Assembly: GCA_013397455.1 (NCBI GenBank)
Contig: VYZB01000377.1
Coordinates: 387,449-451,448, forward strand
DNA from: Crotophaga sulcirostris
Lineage: Eukaryota > Chordata > Aves > Cuculiformes > Crotophagidae
Direction: 5' to 3'
Length of the DNA: 64,000 nucleotides
Each line of letters opens with the position of its first letter. Positions within the stretch are counted from its first letter, which is position 1. The translations under genes and the position numbers were made by a program. This document shows, one piece after another, positions 51,471-64,000 of the stretch. Below the pieces are notes generated by a model that searched no databases, was not told the origin of the DNA, and saw nothing but the letters and a program-made list of their open reading frames with translations.

Positions 51471-54320
51471 CCTACTCAGACACTGTGGTTGCTGTTGGGA
51501 TTAGTTTACACATAAAGGTGATGTACTGTGTATCATTTTCTTACTAGCGTTAGCCTATCAAAATGCACCAGCAAAGACTTTTGTTCTTAGGAGGGTTAAC
51601 TTTGCAAATTGTTGATCAGAGAACATGTGATTTTCTATTTAATGAATGAAGATGGAATTTAGCACTCAAAACATGTTTATACTAGCAACATCTGGTTAGT
51701 CAATCTTATACTAATTGAATGTGTTTGGTGTTAAATGAAACTGATATATCATACTGATGATGACAGCACTCCTTTTTTTTTTCATTTTCAGAACTTCACT
51801 TTGACCTATGCCCTTTTTTACCCCATTACTTTGAAATCACAATGGAATCTATATACACTATGGCTAAATAATTGTTTAAGAACTTTTCAAACAAAGGTGA
51901 TCTCTCATATTAGCACATATTTGATAATAAAGTACTATTCATCATTTTACTTTTTTTTTTTTTCTCTTGCAAGGTACCTACACTTTTAACTGTTCTTAAG
52001 AATGACTTTTTGAGTTCATCTTATTGTAGGTAATACCAGCATATAAAGCGAAATTCTTCTTTAAGTCTTCCTAATCATCAATTTTCACTCCCTTTTCTAT
52101 CCACATCCCTAGAGTACCTAATTTTGATGGAAAATGCTCTTCATTTCTAGACTCTGAGTACTACGGAATCTCAATCATATTTCTACTGATGATTTAGTCT
52201 TCTTAATGGTTATAAATATTTAACAGTGGGTGCCATTAGACTAATTAGTGGTATATGCTCTAATCATTTTAGATGTGAACTCTTACAAAATTTTCCTGTT
52301 GAATAATTGACACTTAAAATCTGTTAAAAAATAAAGATCTATTCTACAAAGTGCTTCTTGCTATTGTACTAACTCTCAGCTGGGCTATGTACCAGGAAAA
52401 CATAAAGATTTGAAAGCTACATCTTCAAATGTAGAATCCAGCTTTTTTTCAGTAGCCAGCTGACAGTACAGATGTTAAAGCATAAAATTATGCCTACAAA
52501 CTATGTCACTCCCTAGCTATTAGCACTGCTCAATATAGATATAGGTCTACTCAGGTTAATACAGGTCTGTGGCTGAGAATGGGTCAACAAATATTCTTTC
52601 TTACCACTCACTCACATACACTGGAAAATATTAATCTGTTGTTCTGCTGATAGCTGCAACCATGGTGAAACTTTTTGCTGATATATGTGACTTTTAGGAA
52701 TATTAGCTTGTGTAATGAAGCAGTCATTGATATGACAACTTTCATGCAAAATTAGGATAAAGTTGCTCGAAAGTAGGATGATTTTATTGTCTTGCCGAAT
52801 AGACATAGCCTGATAAACTTCTCAGTGTGTTTACACGTTTTCTATACATTTCACTATATTTCCACACAGCATGTGTGTAAGCTAGCAGGAAATAATCAGT
52901 AATTAGTGAAATTAGTGTGTAGGCAGCATAGCACTAGCACTATGGAATACTATCATCTTACCTTCCCCACCAAGAGCTATACATCAGGATCTTGTCTGAA
53001 GTCGTTTGGTTTTTTTAAACTATTCACAGCTTTCTTCTTTAGTGTAAATAGAATAAGCTTGTTCTAGATCTACCTTTTGTGCTGTATGAGATATTTGCAC
53101 AACACTTTAAAATTACAATTAGAAAGCAATCAGCTGTTTCTTCCGCCATCTTGGGCTTTCAAAATCATTGCTGACTTTTTACAACAAAATTCAAGTGGTT
53201 CTTAACATAGTTTAATTTACTTAGTCTTAGCACCTCACCTCTATTTGGTGAAATAAAGAAAGCAAATATAATTTTCCCTGTTATGCATTGGTGAAAGCTA
53301 GCTGGGACTCTGAGAGGAACCATGGGGAAGGAGTAGGTGGTCTGTAGGATCACAACAAGAGAGAAGGTGGAGTCTGTGGTCAGACATGATGATAATATAT
53401 CATATTATAGGCGTTTGTGAGAGAGCCAAGATAACCCTTGAATTTCATGTGTGAATATTTGATGCATAAGTTTTCATACTATCTTTCCTAAGAATCCCTG
53501 TGCCGTGTCTGGTCATGAATTTTGCTTGCCTTTCTGGTCTTCATTTCCTAATAATGCACTTTATTAACACCTGAAGACCTTATTAATTCAGAGCCGTAAA
53601 TGACATTGCAGTGTGGCTTTCTCAGGTGGCAATTTCAGTTATTGGCAAATGTTTGTGAGACAGGAAGTAATCTGAAGTTATATGTGTCAGATACTTTGTG
53701 CTCAAGAAAGTGACTTATTGGGAAGAGGCTGAAATGGTAGAATGAACTTCTACATAAAATAGAGACAGTTGTAGGCTTATCCTATTCAGTTCAATCTTAC
53801 CCCATTTCAATGTGTGCAATCAATAAAGTCTAGGAAAATAAAAAGAATATAATAAATACCTTGTAAAACCCTTCTATAAAAACATCTTTTCAAACTAGCA
53901 GATTTACTTCAGGCTTCCTCATGAATGTAGAAGTTAACAAAAAAAAACTATCAAAAAATTAAACCTTTAGAGTAAGTGGATACTTCTAAAAGAAATTAAG
54001 AAATGGCATCCCTCTTTTTCCTGCAGGCTTTTACAGAATATTTCCAGCAGTAATTCCATATCACTCTGTGAATATACTTGTGAACCCCGTGACCATTCAT
54101 TGAATAGTATGAGTGCATTTGAGTGACAAAAAAACCCCAACAATATTAATTTTATTTCTTAACATGCTAACTAGATTAATACTCACTCTCCACTGTTTAA
54201 TTATGATCTGAGATTAATATAGGTTTTATATCATTTTTGTCAAGTATTTTTCAAATTTAGTTTCACAAAAAAACCCTCAAAATTGTGGCAAAACCATGTA
54301 AGATCAAAATAATAAAAAAT
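51471..54320. other. AT-rich non-coding DNA, no gene seen
   Basis: No repeat family or exon is recognised. Confidence 0.5.
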
Positions 54321-54385
54321 NNNNNNNNNNNNNNNNNNNNNNNNNNNNNNNNNNNNNNNNNNNNNNNNNNNNNNNNNNNNNNNNN
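54321..54385. other. Assembly gap, 65 N
   Basis: 65 undetermined bases lie between an A-rich left flank (AATAATAAAAAAT) and a poly-A right flank. The missing sequence is probably a homopolymer or simple repeat. The 60-codon frame running through it is meaningless. Confidence 1.
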
Positions 54386-54895
54386 AAAAAAAAAAACAAA
54401 AAGAAACAAAAAACCTCAACATTACTGAAAGTTTTTAATTTCAAAAGCACCTACATTTTACTACGCAACTTAATCCTAGTTTCAAAGCCCTTAAGGAGCC
54501 TAGATCACATGGATTTTCAATATCACTTAGAGTTCAGTTAAACAGAGAAGTTGCTTCAGGGGCATATGTTACTAAGCCTCAACTGCTATGCAGTAATTGC
54601 CTTCACTTTGCAATAATTGTGATTTAGTAAATAGCAAATGCATGGTCTTCTCAGATAATTCAGCCCACAATTAGAACACTGAGGAGACTTCATGCACAAA
54701 GCAAGCAGCAATTGCCAGTGACAGTGGTATCCAGTGATTTCTTTGCATGTCTTTTTTGTATGTATTGTGTTTCAAAAGAATTTCCATTTCAAAAGTGCAA
54801 ATAGGCACAACTTTTGAAAGCCAGACATAAATACTCTTTATAGTATCAATAAATAATTATCTTAAGTTGATTTTTGAAAGCAGCATAAAAAATTG
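54386..54895. promoter_or_regulatory. Possible conserved non-coding element near 54570-54760
   Basis: Within about 120 bp there are four homeodomain-type words: TAATTG at 54594 and 54614, CAATTA at 54668 and CAATTG at 54709. The stretch is free of repeats. Such clustering is typical of developmental enhancers, but the sequence alone cannot show conservation. Confidence 0.2.
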
Positions 54896-54918
54896 TTTAT
54901 TTATTTATTTATTTATTA
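54896..54918. repeat. (TTTA)n microsatellite
   Basis: Five to six units of TTTA, just to the left of the long CR1 copy. Confidence 0.9.
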
Positions 54919-54952
54919 AAAAAGTTCATGGAAGTTTTCTTTTAACCCCAAT

Positions 54953-56291
54953 ATAGAATCATTAAGGTCGGAAAATATCTCAGATCATTAAGTCCAACCT
55001 TCAGCCCAACACCACCATACCTAATAAACCATGTCCTGAGGTACCACATCTACCGGTTTTTAAACACTAGCACCAACGGCGACTCAACCACTTCCCTGGG
55101 CAGCCTGTTCCAGTGTTTCACCACACTTTTGTTAAAGAATTTTTTCCTAATGTCCAGTCTAAAACTTCTCTGATACAACCTGAGGCCATTCCTCTCATCT
55201 TACTACTAGTTACTTGAAAGAGAAGACCAACACCCACCTCACTACAACCTACTTTTGGGTAGTTGTAGAGAGCCATGAGGTCTCCCCTCAGTGTCCTTTT
55301 CTCCAGACTAAACAACCCCAGTTCCCTTATCCACTACTCATAAGACTTGTGCTTCAGACCCTTTACCAGCTTTGTTGCCCTTCTCTGCATGTGCTCCAGC
55401 ACCTCAATGCTTTTATTGTCATTAGAGGCTCCAAACTGCTTACAGGATTCAAAGTGCGGCCTCCTCAGCGCTCAGTACATGGAGACGATCACTTCCTTAC
55501 TCCTGCTGGCCACGCTATTCCTATTACAAGCCAGGATATTGTTGGCCTTCTCAGCCACCTGAGTGGCCACTGGTGGTCAACCAGCATCCCCAGGTCCTTT
55601 TCTGCTCAGCAACTTTCCAGCCACTCTTCCCAAGCCTGTAACATTGCATGGGATTGTTGTAACTGACATACAGGACCTGGTGCTTTGTCTTGTTCAGCCC
55701 CACACAACTGATCTTGGCCCATCAATTCAGCCTGTCCAGATTCCTCTGCAGAGTGTTCCTGCCCTTGAGGAAATCAACACTCCTACCCAATTTGGTGTGA
55801 TCTGCGAACTTATTGAGACAGTAGTCTGTCTGTTCATCCAGCTCATTGATAAAGATATTAACACAACTGGCCCAAATACTGAGCCCTGGGGAACACTGCT
55901 TGTGACTGACCACCAACTGGATTTAGATCGGTTCACCACAACTCTCTAGGCTTGGCCATCCAGACAGGTTTTACTCAGTACACTTGTTTAAGCCATGGGC
56001 TGCCAGCTTCTCCAGGAATGCTATGCGAGACAGTATCAAAGGCTTTAGTGAAAGCAAGGTAGATAACATCCACAGCCTTTCCTTCATCCACTAGGTTGGT
56101 CACGTGGTCACAGAAGGAGATCAGGTTGGTTGAGCAGGACCTACCCTTCATTAACCAGCGCTGGCTGGGCCTCGTCCCTGGGTGAGCACATTCAAGAGGA
56201 ACCGCTCCATAATCTTCCCCTGTACTGAAGTCAGGCTTACAGGTCACTAGTCCCCTGGATTGTCCTTCCAGTCCTTCTTGGAGACAGGTAT
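54953..56291 (-). mobile_element. Longest CR1 LINE copy, minus strand, defunct
   Basis: About 1.34 kb of a CR1 element lies here, from the 3' UTR (left, GTCCAACCTTCAGCCCAACA region) through the ORF2 C-terminus into the reverse-transcriptase domain (right). On the minus strand, 55118-55315 keeps the C-terminal part ([17 protein letters not shown]). The 55722-55939 region keeps the catalytic loop and 55975-56247 keeps motif A. Two catalytic positions are lost: motif A reads YLAFTKAF with Ala where Asp is usual (codon at 56053-56055), and the FADD box reads FADH (His codon at 55797-55799). Frameshifts also separate the readable blocks. It is a dead, 5'-truncated copy of the same general subfamily as the one at 13467. 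Confidence 0.95.
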
Positions 56292-57174
56292 CTATTGACC
56301 TGTCTGGCCTATTTGACCATACAGCTTTCAGTCAGTTTTTAGGATAAAACTTTTATTTTTTTTTCTAAAGTAATACCGTGAATATTTAATTTTTATAATG
56401 AATTATTTAAAGATTAAAACTGCAATATACATAATTGTGGAAAATGATCCTGATGTTGAAATGAGAAGCTCAAGAATTATTAAAAACTTAGGGGAAACCA
56501 AGAACATTGAAATAGATTGTTCCAATATAGGTAATCCTTTTAACATGTAATTTTCTAAGGTTTATCTTCTCAATGTATAATAGCTGTTTCACATAAGAAA
56601 TGTTTTTATTCTAATTTCTGCATTCAAGGTATGATATTCCTTCATCTATACCACTTACAGTTTCCATATTCTTTCTGATTTAATGTCTGAGAAATGAGCG
56701 CAAGGAATAGAGATGTGGTGCAACATTCCTTCTAATTCTAGTTCTGATCCTTATATAATGGTAAAAATGTACTCTAGAAAGGTAAGTAATGAGGAGTACT
56801 CAAGTAAGTCTTAAAACACTATCTTCATGCATTAGAAATAGTCTTTGGGGGTGGGGTTTGCACATTTTTAACCTGTCACTCACAATCAGGGGACCAAACG
56901 AAGAGTTTTTGGGTTCAGTTTATCGTGTTACTGCTCCAGTCAGTCAATTTGAGATGTGGTGTCTTGTGTGGGGTGGGTTCTGAAAGTCTCCCGAGTCACA
57001 ACAAAAGAGTTCAGACAGAATTAACATTCATCCTCAAGCAAGTCAGTAAAACAATGTTTAGGTCATCCGTTTCTCACATTTGTTTATATAAGGTGTCAGA
57101 AATTCAAAGAATATCTTCAAATGCCTATATAAATTTGAACAGGTGCTAGTTGCAGAAGAAACTTTCTGAGAAGT
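56292..57174. other. AT-rich non-coding DNA
   Basis: Nothing is recognised. Confidence 0.45.
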
Positions 57175-57620
57175 GGCTTTCAGACTGGTTTTAACTGTTT
57201 TAGCCCTTGCAGTTTCCATCCTTGCTTGACCTGAGCCTTTGTGTCAACTGCAATCGGACTAATTACAATTTCTAGAGAAAAGCAAGGGCTTTAAATACAA
57301 AACATTTAATCATTTCATGTAGTGATATGACAGGGAAGCTGAGATGAACCAATGAGCGTTTTGGTACGTGGCTGAATGACAATAATTGATGTCCTGTCAT
57401 AGTTGTCAGCTATCTCTTAGTTTAAGCATATAGCCTATGTCTGAGCTAACAGCAAGGCAATACGTCATTGTCAGTTTTTGCATGTGTCTTTTCTCAGTAT
57501 ATGAGGTACCTGATTGGACACCAACATCAAATTACAGTAGGCTTGGGAGCCAGTTCTTCTCTTGATTAATGACAGTAATTGAAAAATTCTGCACACGTAT
57601 CAAGGGCAGAATAGAACCTT
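57175..57620. promoter_or_regulatory. Candidate conserved non-coding element
   Basis: A repeat-free stretch of balanced composition holds several homeodomain words (TAATTA at 57260, TAATTG at 57383 and 57576). These are mixed with TGACAG/CTGTCA words of the MEIS/TGIF type (57328, 57394, 57570); the last pair is adjacent (TGACAG then TAATTG, 57570-57581). This arrangement resembles vertebrate developmental enhancers. No reading frame is convincing. Conservation cannot be judged from one sequence. Confidence 0.25.
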
Positions 57621-58992
57621 CTTAATTTGTTTCTTTCTACACGGCTGACACCCACTCTTCATGGAGAAGTTCCAGCGAACATAGACTTATAAACATTTAA
57701 CGTTCCTGTTTTCTTGTCATAGAATGCTGTCAAATCCCACCATCATATCAGTTTTGATGGGACTTATTTGTGCTCTACTTTTGTAACAAAAAACCCTCTA
57801 GTATTCTACATATTGCATTCTGCTAAGCATTTCTTGAAACAAACTCGAAGGTTTATAAAGATTATAGGAGTAACATCTTATCTACTATCTGATTATGCTG
57901 AAATTCAAGGTTTGGAGCAGAGTTATTAACCTGTTGGACATGTTTCTCAAACCTGTCAGAGCAGATCAAGTTTTCTGTTACGTTTGTGGGTAATTTCCTG
58001 GTTTTCTGGTTATTGATGAAGAAGGTGTAAGTCTCTGAAGTCTCTGCATTGATGCTGGGCTATGACTGGAAACATGAAAAAAATGCAGTAATTGTTCTCT
58101 TTGTTTCTAAACCTGGAGTCAGTCTTGGGACCCTAAAATTAAGTTTGGGGAATTTATAATTCCAGAAGAGAAGTTGGCTCTTCCCAGCTCAAAGTTGATG
58201 AAATTTATGCTGCTCCCATTTATCTGTCTTACAAAAAGCTGAAAAAAACACTAACAATTATCTGTCATTTAAAAGGAAAAAATATATAGCTGATAATGTC
58301 TGGGTAGCTGAAAATCCTTGTTCGTAGTTCATATATTCTTTGCAAACTTTCTTTTTTATCTTAATGATTGGTGAAGGCCTTTCACAAAAAAAAAAACCAA
58401 CAAAACGGAACCACAAACCAACTGACAAAAAAACAAAAAAACTGTTTAAGATAGTAACTGCTGTTAGCATAGATTTGAAATAAAATTGGAACCTCTTAAG
58501 ATAAAATATTAGTTACTCCTTAACCACTCCAAAATATAACTTTTTGATCAATTCCTTTGACTTACTCAAAATGAACCTCAGATTAGTTTGAAGCCTGTGT
58601 AGACTACAAATCTGAGGTCTTGTAAAGACATTGATAAACTGGAGTTTGAGAAAAAGGTATGGTTTGCAACCTTACACAAACTTCCAGTGGAGAAGGAGTT
58701 TCTAAGTTGAGGATACCGCTGTCCCCTGTTGCAGTGCATATTTTCAAATCATATAATGCTGCTCTGTTTGTGTATCTATCTAGTCTATTTAGTTAATCAG
58801 CTGCTAAGGTGGGAAATACTGGCCTCTTTTGCAGATCCCCTTGATAGCTGTTGTTAAAATGTTTTTATTAGGATTAATACTACTAGTGTTCACACCCTAT
58901 GTTCTTATGAAGAATGTCTTATAATCATTCACTTGTAGCATAGCAAGTAAACTATGAAAATAGATAGGCAGTTACAAAACAAACAAATGACT
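57621..58992. other. Non-coding DNA with an A-rich low-complexity tract
   Basis: No gene is recognised. An A/C-rich low-complexity tract (AAAAAACAAAAAAAC-type words) lies at about 58385-58442. Confidence 0.5.
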
Positions 58993-59361
58993 GTTTATCC
59001 TGGAGAAGAGAAGGCTCAGAAGGAGTCTTGACACTGTGTACAAATACCATAAGGAAGGATACAAAGAGAATGGAGCTAGGTTTTTTCCCATAGTACCCAT
59101 TGACAAGGCAAGAGGTAACGGGCAGAAATCAAAACAAATGACGCTCCTTCTGAACATCAGGAAACACTTTTTTACTGTGATGGTAACCAAGTGGTGGCAT
59201 AGGTTGTCCAGAGAGGCTGTGGAGTCTCCTTCCATGGAGATATTCAAAAGCTGCCTGGTCATAGTCCTGGGCAACCAGTTCTCGGTGGTCCTGCTTGAGC
59301 AGGGGAATTGGAAAAGATGCCCTCCATAGGTCCAACCTGAGCCATTCTGCAAATCTGTGAA
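58993..59361 (+). mobile_element. CR1 LINE 3' end, plus strand
   Basis: It starts with the ORF2 segment GTTTATCCTGGAGAAGAGAA. The plus-strand frame from about 59036 keeps recognisable C-terminal CR1 pieces (NIRKHFFTV, then WHRLSREAVESPSMEIF). The short 3' UTR follows, and the copy ends near ATTCTGCAAATCTGTGA. It is 5'-truncated and diverged. Frames on the minus strand here are antisense shadows. Confidence 0.92.
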
Positions 59362-62300
59362 TTATGTCATGTGCCTCCTTCCTCCCACCCCTTACTGCAG
59401 CAAGGAAAACTGTCTAGCAAGAGTCTTATTCTAAGCATAGCATTTGAAAGAAGAAAAATGTACGCTACATTATTTTAAGCTTTTCATGGTATAACCACAG
59501 TATTATGTCAATGTTATGGCCATTCTGTTTAAATTTATCTTTTTTAAGAACAGAAGGGATTGATACTTGATGTTCACCATAATGAAATTATTATTTTACT
59601 TATTTATACATTAACCCTATTACTCCTCACTGATTAGAGAAAAATCTTTAGAAACTAGACCCAGCTTTTTCAGTGCTTCAAGCAGCAGAAAATCAATTTT
59701 CTATAAGTAATTAATTTCATCAATATTTTTGTATTGTTTTAAGGACTACCAGTTGTGCTTGAAAGTCCTTGAAGAACATATAGCTTCTTATTGTTCTTTC
59801 GACAAGACAGATCCAAATGTGGGACACTAGTAATAATATAATTAGTGGTGGCATTAGTACTCTTTTCAAGTTTAATATGTTAATGTTCCCTGCAGGCAGC
59901 TTTATTCTGCTGCTTAAAAATTAGAATTGTAAATTTCCACAGATATTAATGTAGCTGGGGTTTATTTGAACATTAGAAAGAGATTACAACTGGTTTTGCA
60001 AAGACTAAGTGAAAGGGGATGTGGAAATAAAAGAAACTTTGTGCATGGTAGGAAATGTCTCCATCATTAGGACGTCTGGGTGTTTTGTCAGACAGTTGTT
60101 AAGGTGGATTTACTGTATATAAAAAGTTAAAGTTTATTAGCAATATTTCTGTAGCAAGATTTGAGTTAGATCTTTACTGATGTTTTTTCTTTAAATTTAC
60201 TGGGAACTACCTGGCTACTTGAAATTTTTTACTTCCTCCTGTAGTGACGAGACTTAAAAGCAATCTGAGAGAAAAATCAACATTAAATCCTCTCTATTGA
60301 GGGGCTAGAATATTTGGACAACATTGAATGTGAATACAGTTGAATGTGAATTAATGGAAGTGGGTAGGAATTATCAAGTTTTCATTAGTGCAAACAAGGA
60401 CAATAACGACCTGATAAAATAAGGTCTCTTAACCAGATATACTCCTTTCTGGTTTAGGAGTTTGTTTCTATCAACCTTGCTCTTGGACCATTAAGTGGCA
60501 AGAAAAATAATCACCATGCCTGCTAACAAGTGCCCTGAAATGCCTAAAACAGCAAGTTGTCTCGGGTTAGTAGCTCTCTACTTCTGCTTTTAAAACTTAG
60601 AAAGCCATGCCCTGCATCTTTCGCTGAGATGAGCTCATTATCTGGCCATCGCAGCCAAGAGTGTTTCAGTGCTGCTGGTTCCTAGGAGAGGAGCAGAAGA
60701 TGGTGCTTTGGTTGCAGGGGGACTGTACCATTAAATTCTTCCTTTCACATGAGGACATATTTAGAAAGGCACTCTATGGGTACTTTAAATAACTGCTTGC
60801 TGCACAGAAGCAAAGGTTATATTCCCCTATGCATATATTATTATACGAAGGAAGTGGTTCTTATGGTAGCTATAAAGCAGTTTTTCGCATTGTAAATTGG
60901 TAAGGATCATCTTCTCCATCAAGTTAGTATGTGATTCGGTAAGGGGCAAAAATATTTTACTGGTCAGTCTAAATTACAGTATAAATCCACACAGCTGCAA
61001 GTTTCCTTGTGAAGACCTGTTAACTTATCTGTACTGACAATTGCAGGCCAATATTTTGTAGGCTTCAGGAGTGTAAGCCTGATACACAAACATGACATCT
61101 GTCTGGATTCATAGTAGTGGACATGAGCTACCATTTGCGAAATTGAAAAAAAATGTATATAATTTGTGTAGACATGGTTGATAAGCCTGGACGGCCCTAT
61201 GTTATGGAACAAACTTACTCAATAATGTCTGTACTAACTACAAAATTTCCGCATCATGCCCTTGTCTTCTATGTTTCAGGGAACGAAGTATCAGTGATAA
61301 ATAGTGCAGTATAAATTCAAATCCAGTTTACAGAACATTAGATTTTACCACGCAAACTAGAGCCTGGTTGGTTTTGGTTTTTGGTTTTTGTTTTTGTTTT
61401 TTTTGACTGTGTTTTAAATCTAGATATTTTATATCAACTGTAATATCCCTACATGGACAAAGCAGAAGCAAGAAAGGCAAAAAAGCCTATCAACAAGTAG
61501 TAATATATAGAAAAATACAGAGAAAAGTGTTTGAGTGTTTTTCCTTAAAAGCTCTAGTGAGCAGTGCCAGTAGAAAAGCATATAAGCAGTATTTCAAATG
61601 TAAGGTGGAAATTACAAACTAAGTGAAAAGTTGAGGAGCAGTTAGTTAATATTAAAAAAAAAATAATTATTAAGTATATCCAAAGCAAGAAGGTTTTTGC
61701 TTCTGTTCAGTTATGGAAATAATTATAGATGATGAAAACATTACAAAAAAATACTTGATTTGTTTACTCAATTGAAAATAAACATCTTTCTTCATTCTCT
61801 TAGAGAAAGAGCAACAAAAAAAAGCAGCGAAGAGCCGCTAATAACCAAAGATAGATTTTTTTATTTCATTTCATTTTAATTTTGAACACTCTTTGAGCTC
61901 TGAAGACATGTAAAAGTGGAACAGCTTTTGGTACCTCGATCATCTAGATCACAGTAATATCTCACCAACAATGAAGTCACTGATGTGACACTTACAAAAA
62001 GGTCTGGCATTACGTTTGTAAAATAGGACCAAACATCAATAAAAGAGAAGTACAGAAAGAGGTTACAATTATTGAAGGAGTGTGAAATCACAGATGGAAA
62101 ATGTTTCCTTTCAAGGGTCAAATATTAAAAACTGAATGTAGTTAAGACAAGGAAGGCAAATGGGTTTAATGTGAGCTATAAAAGCAATTCCTGTCAGTTA
62201 AGAACGAGGAATAATGTCCCAAGTGAAAATAATTAAACTTTTATCACTTAGCACTGTTGCAACTGGGTTGCACAACACATTCTGAAATACACAGTACTGA

Positions 62301-64000
62301 AGGGAACAATTCTGCATTGTCAGGCCATTAATTTGTTACTCTTAATAAACCTTTTCTTTATTATGCTTATAAAATGTAGAATGTACAGATACTTTTTCTT
62401 CTTGATATCCTAAACACTTCTTTTGTAAGAGGCACTCATACATATGCAGTGATCTACATTGCATTATTTATTTATCCATGTAGAAAAATGAGCCACAAGT
62501 GTTCACAGTAAGAGTTAATCAATGTCTCAGTATATATCATTGTGAAAGGGATGCTGTTTGTTGACTTTAAGACTGTCCAAGACTTCATTAACTTGATTCT
62601 TTCAAAGATACTATTTGAAGAACAGACCCAACTAGATCATTTACTGCATATAATTTGAATTTGCTCAAATGATGTTGATAAAAGTGATCAGATAATGATG
62701 GTCTTGTCTTGTTTCAGACACTTTTAGTACATCATTGATGATATGTTTCCTTTCGGGCTCAAAATTTAGTCTAAATAACTTTGTTTTCACTAAATGTGGT
62801 AATTGTCAACTTCATCATCCTAGAAAAGACCAAAAATTTCTAAGGAAGTCTAATAAACTCCTTTTGTTGAATTAACTGCGTCTAATATTTTTTCAAATAT
62901 CGAGCACAGCAGAATAAGATTTTAGGACTAACTAATATTAACCAAATTATTTACTTTCTCAAAAGAAGAGGAGTTTCTTATCTACAACAGTTAGAGTAAG
63001 AACCTAAAGATGTAGTGGAGGTTCCAGACTCCTGCAATTATAATCAGGGAAAAAAAAAAAGAAGCATGTCTGAATGTCTAAGAACCGGATAAACATTACA
63101 GAGCAGTTTGGGAGTTATACAGTTAACCAAATGGAGTCTGGCTTTTTCTCTGGAATTAATAGCACAAAGAAAAATGTTCACATATATAGAATATTGAACT
63201 GATGCTTGAACTTGCCAGTTGGCTGAGAGTTGGACACATAGAGGTGCATAGTTTTAATTTTTGCTATCTGGAGCAGTTCCATTTATTTTAATTTGAATTT
63301 TTAAAAGCTTTTTTAAATTTTATGAATGTATTTTTAGAATCATTACAAAAGTGAACTTGTACCAACATTTCATTTTCTTTCTTTTTCCTGAGATAAAGCC
63401 TCCTATAAAAAAAGAAATGCAGACTCCACTTTTGTGCATGCTTTTACTTCTGTATTTCAAGAGCGAAAATAAATAGTAGCTTATTACACAACAGGAAGGA
63501 AAGAGGGGAGGAATAGGGAAGGAAGGTCTATAGATTTTTGACCTTGGCTTCTTCCTAGTCATTATTATATTGTCAGTCCTTGTATTTTTTAATATGCATA
63601 TTAAGCAGTGGAAATCTGAAGATAGCATTACTGAAAGGCAAAAGCTTTTTGTCTGCTTCCAGTAGTATATGTGTAGAAAAAGGACTTGAAATCATCTCTG
63701 TATTTACTGTATTTCAATGCACAGATAAATGATTGCTCAAATTGCTTATTGATCATAAATAGAGACTTGCATAGCTAATTACATAATATATTGAAATCAA
63801 TTTATTTTTGCTTAATTAGTCATGGACTTGTGAGAAGAGTTGTTTGTGTATGTTATATTGGTAGACTACATAACAAATTAGGAATCAAGCTTCTATCAAA
63901 GTACAGATTTTAATAATAATCTAGACAGTTATTTCAGCAAAAGCCATTAATATAGAAAGCACAATTTTGTTTCTTTGCCAGTGACAAATATAATATATAG
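59362..64000. other. AT-rich non-coding DNA, no gene seen
   Basis: No repeat family or exon is recognised. A G/T simple stretch (GGTTTTT-type units) lies at about 61367-61405. The segment around 62130-62380 is repeat-free with several homeodomain-like AT words, but less dense than the two candidates above. Confidence 0.5.

Noticed and set aside
54240..54422. 60-codon frame across the N gap
   Set aside because: It depends on undetermined bases and poly-A sequence.
55214..55949. Open frames of 71-150 codons on the plus strand
   Set aside because: They lie antisense to the CR1 reverse-transcriptase region at 54953-56291 and owe their length to its composition.
58972..59352. Minus-strand open frames of 68 and 126 codons
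   Set aside because: They are antisense to the plus-strand CR1 3' end at 58993-59361.
1..64000. CRISPR arrays, operons, tRNA, rRNA or small nuclear RNA genes
   Set aside because: I looked for spaced direct repeats, tRNA T-loop words and U6-like starts on both strands by eye and found none.

Overview
The window looks like avian nuclear DNA: an AT-rich, gene-poor stretch that is either intergenic or a very large intron. The main evidence is the repeat content. At least nine CR1 LINE fragments of clearly different ages are present, and one LTR resembles the ERVL-type LTRs common in birds. I see no bacterial gene organisation, no operons, no CRISPR array and no recognisable tRNA or rRNA gene. 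Almost all open frames here are the 60-100 codon frames expected by chance in AT-rich DNA, or they lie antisense to CR1. The youngest CR1 copy ends in an ATACTGTG-type 3' repeat that I associate with birds outside the chicken lineage; that placement is weak.

Layout. From 1 to 7.3 kb nothing is recognised. From 7.3 to 14.1 kb there is a repeat cluster: an ancient CR1 (7315-7630, minus), a short CR1 3' end (8229-8381, plus), and two CR1 pieces (12303-12497 and 13467-14072, minus). Two stretches between them are bounded by good splice-site consensus on the plus strand: a 33-nt candidate microexon (8605-8637) and a 94-nt purine-rich candidate exon (11867-11960). From 14.1 to 29.1 kb the DNA is featureless except for a second ancient CR1 (21833-22215, minus). 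A young CR1 flanked by a possible 6-bp target-site duplication lies at 29136-29580. From 29.6 to 39.2 kb there are only weak signals: a possible decayed reading frame on the minus strand near 32.5-34.3 kb and an unidentified GC-rich block at 35.9-36.1 kb. An ERVL-type LTR lies at about 39258-39831 (minus). A second, less certain LTR-like segment with a degenerate 82-bp tandem repeat and a TATA-like box is at 42650-43165. From 43.7 to 54.3 kb only a CR1 scrap (51395-51470, plus) and an assembly gap (54321-54385) stand out. The longest CR1 copy, with damaged reverse-transcriptase motifs, is at 54953-56291 (minus). Another CR1 3' end is at 58993-59361 (plus).

Two segments (about 54570-54760 and 57175-57620) are dense in homeodomain and MEIS/PBX-type words. 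They are my candidates for conserved non-coding regulatory elements, but that needs a cross-species alignment.

I found no complete protein-coding gene and no convincing new biological system. The items most worth a second look are the two splice-bounded candidate exons, the unidentified LTR-like segment with its internal tandem repeat, the three-armed alternating inverted repeat at 40198-40242, and the possible decayed coding frame at 32.5-34.3 kb.
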